Positions 30,586-39,325 of a DNA stretch of 39,325 nucleotides are shown here, piece after piece; position 1 is the stretch's first letter; each line of letters opens with the position of its first letter. Location of the stretch: positions 1 to 39,325 of the forward strand of contig JAWQRM010000026.1 in NCBI GenBank assembly GCA_033557675.1, given 5' to 3'. The translations under genes were made by a program, and so were the position numbers. This DNA comes from Coptodactyla brooksi (lineage: Eukaryota > Arthropoda > Insecta > Coleoptera > Scarabaeidae). Below the pieces are notes generated by a model that was given only the letters and a program-made list of their open reading frames with translations, did no database searches and was not told the DNA's origin.

Positions 30586-31139
30586 AACTTTTAAATATAA
30601 TTCAATGTGTATTTTTTGTATATCTAAAAATTCTCGTTATTTAAGTGTCATTCTGTGTAAGATTACTTTACCATTTACTCGATGAGATGTTGGTTAAATC
30701 TTGGCTACTGTGTAGGCGAGTTGTCCAACAAAGAGCTGGAAGTAGGAAGTTTTAAACGTTTGTTTTATTTAAAGTATTTAAATGTTTTGAATGAAGACGT
30801 AAATGTTTTTTTGCATATAATAATGCTTTTTTGCCAAAATTGATATGCTTTTTAAGCGCCTTTTCCTGCATATATATATATATATATATATATGTACATA
30901 TGTACATATGTACATATACATATATGTATAATTAGTATACAAAGTATGTATATATATTTCTGATTTCGTGGGAGGAAGTACAAGCTACTGCTGTTTGACA
31001 TCGTCCTGCGTACATTTATTTTTTAACTACTAACAATAAATGTTTATTTATCTCTTTTCGAATGTTTAAGTTCGATGGACAAACAAAATCTTCATTCTTA
31101 TTAAAATACAAGGTCACTATAAAATAAAATCGTTCGAAT
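30586..31139. other. Spacer with TA/TACA microsatellite
   Basis: No gene. A (TA)n run at about 30871-30893 grades into alternating TATG/TACA repeats to about 30950. Confidence 0.7.
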
Positions 31140-31960
31140 AATATTTAAAAATGCCTCCTAATTTCGTCAAACTATACCCTAACCTGTCATAGAAATTTCC
31201 CCTCACTCTGGAGAGCATTTCCGCAATAATAGCTTGGTGAGCTTGAATAATCTTCTATTGGCTCGTTGTCGATGTTGGTAAGTGATTTCTTTAGTGTACC
31301 CCCACAAAAGAAATCATTTAGTGATAAATATGGCGATCTAGGGGGCCATATAATGCTGCCACTTCTGCTAATAATACGATCAGAGAAAGTATTTCTTAGA
31401 AACTCTCGCCCCTCATCGTATTACGAGCAGGACAACCATCGTGCTGAATCCAAACAGGAGTAGGACAGCAGGAATCACTTGGTTCTGTAATAGTTCTAAA
31501 TATTTATTGGTATTTAGGTTTCCATCAATGAAAAGAGGTTATATGGCAAAACCACCTAAAATACCAGTCCAAACAATCATCTTTTGTGGATATTGCGCTC
31601 GAATAGCAACAGTTAGATGCTTATTTTCCTGAGCCCAATATTGCATAATGAACCAATTGTGACGACCACGAATGGGAAAAGACAATTCATTCGAAAACAA
31701 AATATTTCCTAAGAGATTTTCATTCTCGTTTGGTTGTATCATCATAGTTTCACAAAATTCCATTCGTCTGATATTGTCATAAAAAATCTCTCCCACTTTA
31801 AAGCAACGGAATTTATTGCGCTTTAAAATGTTCCTGACTGTTCGAACTCTCACACCAACTTCTACGAAGATTTGTTGGCTGGAGACAGGTTCACTGACTG
31901 TGATAAATGTACAGATATCAGCTTTCCTAGCTTCTCTTTCAGGCTTAAATTGAGGTTATC
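31140..31960 (-). pseudogene. Tc1/mariner-superfamily transposase relic (DDE_3 type)
   Basis: On the minus strand: a helix-turn-helix tail (VRTVRNILKRNKFRCFK), RRMEFCE, NILFSNELSF (first catalytic block, D changed to N), WAQENKH, PQKMIVWTGILGG, PLFIDGNLNTNKYLELLQ and VIPAVL, then a broken second half with FFCGGTLK (usual DFFLWGxLK) and an EMLSRVRGNF tail. The 104-residue central open frame (31539-31853) is uninterrupted; the HDGAPPH and SPDLTPLDF blocks are lost. It differs from the two classic mariner relics next to it. Confidence 0.8.
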
Positions 31961-32096
31961 GAGGGTCGCCAATTTTTAAGTGGCATTGGCGACAACCTGT
32001 CGCTTAGCCTATTGTTTCGAACACATTAACCAATTACCGTTACACATTAACTATAACCGTTATAGAAAACCAATTCGTTTCGTCCTTAATCTTGGG

Positions 32097-32690
32097 TATT
32101 GCTCTTTTTAAAGAAAAATGTTTCAACTAAAGGTTACATGACATCGAACTCTTCATAATTTGAAATAATTTTAGAATATACAGGGTGTTCGGTTTATTCT
32201 AAAAACTATCTGACTTCAGATTTTTAAATAGAACACCGGGTATATTATTACATTTTTGAAGTTCTTATAAGATTTAAGGGTAACTTTAATCATCATACCT
32301 TACCTTCAAGTTGTTCCGTTTGGGTGTTATTTCGTATTTTTGAAACAACATGACAAGCTGTTAATGCAAAATTTTTCTTAGAACTGTTATTGCTCTTTCC
32401 CGATAAAAATGTTTCAAATAAAAGTTGCATCACATCCAACTGTTCACAATTTAGTTTTTTTTTATTTTCGAATATACAGTGTTCGGCTTATTCTGAAAAC
32501 TACTCAACTTCATATTTTTAAATGGAACATTAGGTAGTATTTTCATTATAAGACTTGAGGGCCACTGGTTTAATTATTATACATCAGTTCTAAATCGCAC
32601 CGTTTGGACGTTATTACACATTTTTGGAAAAAGATGATAGGTACGAATGGATTTTTTAATTTTTTTTAACAAGTTTTTTCCATGAATATT
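32097..32690 (+). repeat. Tandem satellite, two units of about 290 bp
   Basis: The segment 'attgctctttttaaagaaaa' with 'atgtttcaactaaaggtt' (32097) recurs at 32388, and the 'gaatatacagggtgttcgg' segment (about 32174) recurs at about 32475. The second unit ends exactly where the mariner relic begins. Solo or partial units occur at 14026 and 15120. Confidence 0.75.
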
Positions 32691-33191
32691 TAGCTTAGCT
32701 GTACATGTTGAAGCATGGCATAGGGAATCCCTACGATTTCCTCCTTTTTAGATTATCATAGTGGATCTATTTTTCATCACCAATGTCGCAAACTCTTTCG
32801 TTTACGCCTGGCAAGCAACATTCCACATGCGGAAAATCGGTGCTCAACATTTCTCGCTCTCAATTCATATGGAACCTAATTTCCTTGTTTCTGAATCATT
32901 CGCAATGATTTTAACCGATGTGAAATAGCTTTTTGAGTCATTCCTAATCTAAGTGCAAGTTCTTCTTGCGTTTAGCACGAATCTTCATCCAATAATGCTT
33001 GCAATTCCGCATCTTCGTACACTTTCGGCTTTCCGCTACGTTCTTTGTCTTCGATGTCAAATTCACTGTTCTTAAACTTTTGAAATATACTTCTCCAAGC
33101 AATAGATGCGCTTCAGCTGCAGATTTTTTCGAATGGAAGAAGTAAATCAAAGTTCCCGCAAATGACGCTTATTCGGCCCAAAACTCGACAT
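32690..33191 (-). pseudogene. mariner transposase relic (SETMAR-like subfamily), 5' part
   Basis: It starts at an ATG (33191, minus) reading MSSFGPNKRHLREL, then HSKKSAAEAHLLLGEVY. One frameshift follows, then FKKFKNSEFDIEDKERSGKP, YEDAELQALLDEDS, TQEELALRLGMTQKAISHRL, MIQKQG, VPYELRARNVEHRF and a decayed LNIHGKN. This is the paired helix-turn-helix DNA-binding half of a mariner transposase and the start of the catalytic part. The rest is cut off at the junction with the satellite. Confidence 0.88.
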
Positions 33192-33229
33192 TTTCGCATA
33201 CAAAAGAATATACTGATAAAAATTCACTT

Positions 33230-33264
33230 ATATTTTAAGGTTATGATGTCCAACCTTAAAATAT
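33230..33264. repeat. 13-bp perfect hairpin in the mariner leader
   Basis: Arms 33230-33242 and 33252-33264, nine-base loop, between the mariner end and its start codon. Confidence 0.75.
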
Positions 33265-33329
33265 GTAAACGATAATGACATTTTACATCTGACAATTTTA
33301 ACCATAATTTGCTGGTGGCGCTAATTTTT

Positions 33330-33357
33330 GTCCAACGCCAACTTATTTGTACACCTG
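33330..33357 (-). repeat. Probable 5' terminal inverted repeat of the mariner relic
   Basis: The minus strand reads TA, then TCAGGTGTACAAATAAGTTG, about 165 bases upstream of the transposase ATG. The position and the TA flank fit a mariner end. No matching 3' end is seen, because that side is truncated. Confidence 0.5.
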
Positions 33358-33807
33358 ATAAAAAACAGTACAAAAAATCACTTGTTGCAGCAGATACTGA
33401 AATTTTAGCATATTTATTTAATATAATAATTATAGGTGTCATGCATTAAGCAATATTCTATTCAAGTCGTTTAAACTAAAATGTCGATATTCGGTAATGT
33501 CCAAAAATATCTATGTAATATAATAAATTTTATGAAAAGAATTTGTCGACTGGTTAACAAACAGCATTTTATTTATACGAAATTTATAGGAGGAAAAATA
33601 TATGGAATCAAAAATTACAGCTGCGCTACAAAAAATACAATAATGACGTCATACACAAACAAAGGTATTGACTTTAGTCTTTCATTGTCAGTTTAATTTT
33701 ATGATCACAAAATATACTATTCCATCGTACGACCTGACGAGGATTTTATTTTAATTTTATTAGGAGAGAATATATCCTAGCAGGTGAAATGGCAGTACAC
33801 TCCTTAA

Positions 33808-34653
33808 GGGGTCATATCTAGTTGCAGGGTAAACAAAGGCGTGAGTTTCGGGGATTTTTATAAGAATATTCCAATTATTTTTCCTTACAAAAAATATTGA
33901 TATTAAAAGTACATAGTACATTGAACAATATTCAAAAAAATTTTCGTTGAAAATATTAACTTTAAAGAACCCTGATTGTTTAGAGGTGTTATGTGGTGTA
34001 CACAATAGCTTCAAGCCAAATCATTTGATATCAAAATCCAAACAGATTCTGTTAGTATGTGAACATGTATCGTTCGTGAACGAAGGATTTTTCGAAAAAA
34101 TAATTTTTGACAAAATGGCGGCCGTTTTAAGAAAATGTGCGAATTTTCGGGCTTTTTTCAATAAAATAAAAAAACCCTTCGTTCGCGAACAAGCCCTTGA
34201 TACACAGAATAAGCACGAGAAAGTTTTAAGTCAATTGCTTTAACGATTTTCAGGATATCGTGTACACCGCGCGTGACTTTTCCGAAAAATATAATTTCGA
34301 GAAAAGCGCGTTTAAAATTTGCGGTTCAGTTATCAGTAGAGTTTAATTTAATTTTTTAACTAACAGAATGTCATAAAGTTAGCATTCTTCTGTCAAAGTC
34401 ACCTCCAAAACATCAATTTTCTCATGTCTACGGCGCTATCTGCCCTCTCGTGTAAAAAATAGAAACAATCAACTTTAAGTGCGCAGCTACTGCGCGCTTA
34501 AAGTGCTTTCGGCTGCGCAGTCTCATAATTCTATCAATTTTCGTCCAATTAACATGAAATTTTCGGCAAACACTCTTGAAATGGCTTACTTCAAAAATAT
34601 GTAAAAATCCAAAAATCGATTTTTTTTTGATTTTTCTAATTAGACATGACTCC
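33808..34653. mobile_element. TTAA-flanked non-autonomous element
   Basis: TTAA lies at 33804-33807 and 34654-34657. The ends are GGGGTCATATCTAGTT on the left and GGAGTCATGTCTAATT on the right read inward, so about 13 of 16 bases match. The element is 846 bp, with no transposase; the 98-codon open frame inside has no motif. It contains an inverted pair of 15-base GTTCGTGAACGAAGG words (34072-34086 and 34176-34190) and a 14-bp hairpin (34473-34503). TTAA target choice suggests mobilisation by a piggyBac-type transposase. Confidence 0.7.
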
Positions 34654-34657
34654 TTAA

Positions 34658-36617
34658 AATATCACCGGAATCTTTCAGACCATCATCCTGCAATGAAAAA
34701 AAAGCTAAATACTGTTATGTGAATATACGTTGGCTTTCACATGAGAGAAATAACTCCATTTGAATGTAATTGCTGAATTACGTTTGAAGTAAACAAATTG
34801 AAGTTTTCACGTTGTATGAAAATATTATACAAGTTGAAATAAATGTCTACTGTAATTCTATTTGTATTTGCCAACGTTCCAAATGATATTTCATTGAAAG
34901 TGATAATGCTGCTTAATAAACACGTGAAACAAGCGTTATTTTTGTCTTTTAGAAGTTAAGTAAGGATTGTTGGTCCCTTAGTTAAATACTTAGTATTAAG
35001 ATATTATGAAGATAATGTTTCCTGTCTTCCATTTATTAAATGTTTGTGCAGTTCTTTTCTGCCATATTTAAGAATGTTTATGTAAATTTCGATATCTTCT
35101 GCAGCCTCCTTTCATTTCTTCTTCCCGCTTATGATGGTTTGAATCTTAACTTTTTATTGCAATAATTGTCTTTTTCTTTTCATCTTAATTATATGTCTAT
35201 AAAATGCTCTAGAGTCGTTATGTCTGTATAGCCCTTATAATACTTTTTTCTTTAATCTATTCCTTCTTTATCTTTTTTCTCTTTATCGTTTATATTTGTC
35301 AATATCCTCGATACTGTTATTTGTGAACCATTTATTTCATATTTTTTATGTTTGATTGTGCTTCTGTTTTAGTAACAGCTCCCATGGTTAGTTTTTAATT
35401 TATTTTGTGGATCAATTAATTTACATAGGTGCAAAACATTTCGTTTGGAAAAACTAACAAATTACAAACTTTCTTTATATGTCCCTCGAACACATAATAT
35501 CCTGGTATTTCCTACGTCCAAATGATTATTTTTAATATTTTTAGAAATTAATTTTTATTTTGGAATTAACTTTCAAATAAGTAAAAGATCTAAGAAAAGC
35601 TGCTCAAAACGTTATGTAAAATCAAGCAAAACTTGGCAATGTGGTATACGCATACATTCTACATTTTGAATATATTTTGAAATAATAGTTGAGCAAAAGT
35701 TACTCAACATCTTATTTAAAATCTGGTAAAATAAATAAAAATGATATTCCATTAATAAAAAGAGCGCATTTTAACACATAGTTTAAAGAATACATTCCAT
35801 AGGGGACGTATCATTTAAAATGAAATGATACCATTCGTTTTCTCACATTTTTGGAATGAACTGCCTCGAGAAATGATCTAGCCAGTAAACTGTTATGAAT
35901 TTATTATCGAAGTACGCAAATAAATTTCTATTGTAAAATTATTTTATTAAAAACAACGCAGAAATAAAATTATAGATAATCCCATACCTTTCTAATCGAA
36001 ACATAAGTTGTTACCCAAATTAATGAATCCGCACGAATAAAACGAGTTCGCTTTAACTAGAAGATTATATTATGTAATATACATTTAGTTTTATAGTTTA
36101 TGAACATCATAAACATTATAACCATTGCTATTAATAGTATTATTATCAATAATGTACATCGCGCGTTAACACCTTCGTGGATGATTTATGTCCATGTAAA
36201 GTGACATAAAGCATGCAATAATAAAAATAAAACAGTAAAAGGTGTATAAATATCTAATAACAATAACCTAATAATAATCTGCACTGTCATTACAGTGATA
36301 CAAAACAAAACCTTTTGTTTCAGAAAATAAAATTGCATGTAACGTATCAATCTGGTGAATATTACCACGGAATAGTAGATTTACTCACGGAAAGTGGAAC
36401 AAGCACACATAAGGAGAGATTGCATTAGAATAACTACTTCCGACAGTGTAACATGTCAATAATTGTTAATAATAAGAAGTTTATAGAAATAGTGTAAGCT
36501 GAAAGTAATCAAAAGGGGAACAGAGAGAAACTAGTGTTTGTCAACAAATGGAATAATCAATACAAAAATCAATAAATGATAAAATAAAAGATGCTGTTAC
36601 GAAATAACAAAGTCCAA
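34658..36617. other. Intergenic DNA, possible LINE debris, no intact gene
   Basis: AT-rich. 35040-35400 is pyrimidine-rich on + and may be antisense LINE remains (basic, stop-broken minus-strand reading), but no block is certain. The rest is featureless. Confidence 0.4.
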
Positions 36618-36697
36618 AAATTGTCACCATTACACTAAAACTGGTAACTAACTAAATCCACGCACGTTTTGCTGATCAAGCTAGCATCATCAGAAGC
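36618..36697 (-). repeat. Penelope terminal repeat with dead hammerhead, copy 4
   Basis: The minus strand reads GCTT, CTGATGA (36687-36693), T, a damaged stem II (GCTAGC-TTG-ATCAGC), AAAAC in place of GAAAC, GTGC, then GTG in place of GTC. Losing G12 and having G at the cleavage position both abolish hammerhead chemistry. It lies at the 3' end of the Penelope-like relic in the same orientation. Confidence 0.7.
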
Positions 36698-37545
36698 ATT
36701 GAAAGACATTCGTGACTTCTGGTAGCGGTTTTGTATGTTTAGTCTTTGCTTTGCTTTGTGTTTTCCTTCTGAATATGTGTCTATAAGTTTTCTTCCTGGT
36801 CTCGTCTTGCACATAATGTGTTCTATGTTTCTTGATTCGTGATTGATGAGCACTTTTTTTCTTGCAGTCGACACGTTTTAGTATATCGTTATTTTCAAGA
36901 GTGATGTATGTGGTGTAGTTTTCTCTTATATATTGTGGATTGTTGTTTTATCGTAGGACTTTAGTTGGCTGAAATATAGGATAGGAATTAGTTTTTATCT
37001 GGATATTTATTGCGAGATATTTTAGGGCTTCTCTGAATATTTCTATGTTTTCATGGATATTGAGTTTTTCGCTTTTACCTAAGATTTTTATAATTTGGAA
37101 ATTTGTTTTTTGTATCAATCGCTCAACTTTCTTCCTGCTTGCTCGATGTAGTTCATTTCGCATGTGCAACGGTTGATTTTGTATATTCTGGATTGTTCCA
37201 TTTGATTTGTTTTGCTACTGTTGGCTGTGCTGCTTGTCTTATGCCTGTGCAGTCCGGAATGCACTGTTTATGCTGAATTTCTTGAACATTTTTTGTTACG
37301 CAGCGAATGTGTGGTCTTGTGTACGTGAATGTGGTCTATTGTATTTTGTTTCTGATTCCTGCATTGTTCTTTGTTAGAATGTTTCTCTGTTTGTTCTTTG
37401 TTTTCGTGGCGTAGACGTGCAGTGGATTATGTTGTCCAAGTGTGTCGGTTTTCCGTAAATGTTGTATCATAATTTGTCTTCCTTTTTGGCGATTGTAGTA
37501 TCCAGAAAGTTTATGATTAGAGCCCAAATTTTTAAGCATTAAGCT
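36630..37545 (-). pseudogene. Penelope-like retroelement relic (RT tail plus GIY-YIG endonuclease)
   Basis: Read on the minus strand. At about 37540-37400: LDTTIAKKEDKL, then YNIYGKPTHLDNIIH, the FLDLTI...YRKPTxTDxxIH block that ends the Penelope RT. At about 37191-37131: RIYKINRCTCEMNYIEQAGRK, a degraded GIY-YIG motif (canonical gIYxIxCxxCxxxYIGxTxR). A basic tail follows to about 36640. The 5' RT half is missing. Penelope-like elements use this RT and GIY-YIG endonuclease to insert at chromosome breaks or ends. Stops and frameshifts make it inactive. Confidence 0.8.
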
Positions 37546-38090
37546 TATTATAAATATTATAAGCAGATACATTTTCTATTAAAATGTGTACGAATTGTGT
37601 AAAAATAAGTCATTTGGTACTAACGATTATTTGATTTTTTTGTAATTTTTGTCCTTAATTTAATGTTTTGTGCTTATTTGCAGCTTTTATGTATAATTTT
37701 CTATAAAGAGCTAAGAAATATACTGGTGTGAAACAAAAAGTATTTAAAAAATACTTAAGAAACATGATAAATAGCAGGTCGAACAAAAAAATCTAAATAT
37801 GCATTAGATCGACTATTTTCTCCCATCTCCACATATAGTATCCTATGTATTTCCCCATTGATCGCGTCGCACCAGCAACCAGCACTACTGGAAAGATATA
37901 TGTTAAAACACATCGTTTCTGTAATTCCCCGGTATCTTTCGTATTTGTAAATGTAGGAAAGCCTACAATTCTTCCTCGTACATTCCTCCTGCGGCAACGC
38001 ACGAGTAAAGTTGTTTTAACGCTGTTATCTACCTGAGTTAGTTTGGTTTTACGTAAAATAATTTTAAAATTCCAAAACAGAAACCTAATT
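37546..38090. other. Spacer, no gene recognised
   Basis: 37755-38036 is richer in G+C and open on both strands, but no motif is recognisable. It could be a leader or promoter for the transposase relic to its right. Confidence 0.4.
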
Positions 38091-38164
38091 TAATAAATTT
38101 AATAGAACAAAATGAGTTGCAATTAGAAAATGGTAGATTATTTTGCCGAGCTTTGGTAAAGACA
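38091..38164 (+). pseudogene. Possible first exon of a hAT-type transposase gene
   Basis: The frame reads NLINLIEQNELQLENGRLFC, then RALVKT, then a perfect donor GTAAGT at 38165. LFC starts a zinc-finger (FFCxxC) in CGGBP1-like hAT proteins, and the continuation (LCDKKYNIQQHLRT) is found after an acceptor at 38488. The second Cys of the first pair is missing, and the left end is closed by stops. Confidence 0.4.
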
Positions 38165-38375
38165 GTAAGTTATAAGTTTTTAAAGATTAGATCCTTGCTA
38201 CTTAATTGTTCATAATTTTAACCGGCTTCACCTGTTGCACTTGTTTTACGTTTGATTTTTCATGGATTTTGAATCGTTTAAATTTAACTTTTTAAAATAT
38301 TTAACTTGTTTTGATGTCAGTTTTCAATAATCTTATTTCTCAACATTTCGATGATTTCATAATTACTCAAATTTA

Positions 38376-38423
38376 CTGTACCTGATGAAGAAACAATAGA
38401 TTCCGTTTCGAAGTATTGTACAG
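38376..38423 (+). ncRNA. Hammerhead-like fold with perfect stems I and II
   Basis: The order is CTGTAC (38376-38381), CTGATGA, A, GAAAC (38390-38394), ten-base loop, GTTTC (38405-38409), GAA, GTATT, GTACAG (38418-38423). Stem I is six perfect pairs and stem II five, with one extra base after A9 as in the other family. The segment for stem III is only GTATT, too short for a normal stem III, and A15.1 is G. It is either a decayed hammerhead or a look-alike. Confidence 0.4.
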
Positions 38424-38488
38424 AAAAAAGGGTTTACTTTTTTATCGTGATCTATACCCGGATTAACTTTGTTCGTTCATAATTCTAG

Positions 38489-39325
38489 ATTTTATGCGAT
38501 AAAAAATACAATATTCAACAACATCTACGAACAATTTTGCATCAACGAAGTCTACAAAAGTTGACAAATAACTGTAAGCAACAAACAATTGCAGAATCCT
38601 TACAGTCATGTTCTGGCTATAACGAACAACAACAATTTAATTTTGATTTACGCAAAGCTGTGGTACAGTGTAATACACCATTAAACAAATTACAAGCTGA
38701 TGGCCTCAAATCATTTTTGGAAAAATATTGCAAGAGACATGTTCCGGGTGAAAGTACTCTTGGAAAAAATTGCATTAGTTTTGTATATAAAGAAACTATA
38801 CAGAAAATAAAAGCGCTAATAGATAATAATTACATTTGGTTTAGTGTTGATGAAACTACAGATGTTTGTGGGAGGTATGTGGTAAATTTAATCGTAGGCG
38901 TGCTGAATGAGGTAGTTTTCACCAAAGCATACTTGATATGTTCAAAAGAGGCGGAAGCAACAAATAACAATATAGTTGCAAGATTTGTAAATGATACATT
39001 AACAAACTTTTATCTTCCCGAAGCTGTGCCCTATCATAAAATTTTATTAATGGTTTCGAATGCCGAAAACTGCATCAAATCTTAAAGTTTTTTATGCAAA
39101 TTTGATTCATTGTACGTGTTTAGCACATGGACTTAATCGGGTTGCCGAAATTATACGGCTTCAATTTCCTCTTGTTAATGAATTAATAAAAAATTGCAAA
39201 AAGATTTCCATTAAAGCCCCTTTAAGAGTGCAACTCTTCAGAGAAAGGTTGCCTAACATTCCATTACCACCTCACCCAGTGTTAACTCGGTGGGAAACAT
39301 GGTTAGATGCTGCTTTATACTACAC
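38489..39325 (+). pseudogene. hAT-superfamily transposase-like gene, partial, one frameshift
   Basis: Open from an acceptor at 38488. Residues LCDKKYNIQQHLRTILHQ form the His half of a BED-like zinc finger. Next comes WFSVDETTDVCGRYVVNLIV (around 38837-38896), the first acidic catalytic block of hAT transposases, then an open frame to a stop at about 39083. A one-base frame change there restores NLKVFYANLIHCTCLAHGLN, the CxxH block, and RWETWLDAALYY at the window edge. The type resembles CGGBP1-like hAT-derived proteins with KAPxRVxxF and PxPVLTRWxTW. The window ends before the dimerisation domain. Apart from the frameshift, the copy is well preserved and may be young. Confidence 0.75.

Noticed and set aside
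33947..34243. 98-codon plus-strand open frame as a gene
   Set aside because: It lies wholly within the TTAA-flanked non-autonomous element, crosses its internal inverted words, and shows no protein motif.
37755..38036. Overlapping open frames on both strands as a gene
   Set aside because: No motif, no splice context that fits, and no way to choose a strand; left as an unassigned spacer.

Overview
The window is nuclear DNA from an insect: AT-rich and intron-rich, with arthropod transposons and a cuticular protein gene. The exact order is uncertain. I see no bacterial gene layout, CRISPR array, rRNA or viral gene.

The only intact host gene I can assemble is an RR-1 cuticular protein gene on the + strand. 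It has four coding exons (7499-7513, 11125-11336, 15806-16082, 23918-24010) that join in phase into 198 residues: a 16-residue signal peptide, a Gln/Pro-rich linker and a textbook Rebers-Riddiford chitin-binding domain. A TATA box lies at 7397 and three AATAAA signals follow the stop codon.

Almost everything else is mobile-element debris. Region by region: 1-3360 holds a (TA)n run, hairpins, a small terminal-inverted-repeat element and a minus-strand LINE fragment. 3440-7085 is a degenerate tandem array split by a 556-bp piggyBac-type element (4988-5543); it stops about 300 bp before the cuticle promoter. Intron 1 holds a pogo/Tigger-type element with TA target duplication (8016-9419). Intron 2 holds a head-to-head pair of hammerhead-ribozyme repeats, a possible antisense first exon, a tRNA-like sequence and a fragment of an arthropod repeat protein. 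Intron 3 holds a minus-strand LINE, the best-kept hammerhead copy, and a GC-rich island. Downstream, 24640-27270 holds plus-strand LINE debris, 28876-30585 a piggyBac relic followed by a mariner relic, 31140-33357 two minus-strand Tc1/mariner relics separated by a tandem repeat of about 290 bp, 33808-34653 a TTAA-flanked non-autonomous element, 36630-37545 a Penelope-like retroelement relic (RT tail plus GIY-YIG), and 38091-39325 a hAT-type transposase relic running off the window.

Two themes stand out. First, a dispersed repeat found five times carries a hammerhead ribozyme core (CUGAUGA, stem II, GAAA, NUH) with an extra base between the conserved A9 and stem II; one copy sits at the end of the Penelope-like element in the same sense as its ORF, which fits the known presence of hammerheads in Penelope terminal repeats. 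Second, the window has many near-perfect 13-19 bp hairpins with tiny loops. In two cases homology shows that the hairpin replaced pre-existing sequence, pointing to templated inverted insertion.
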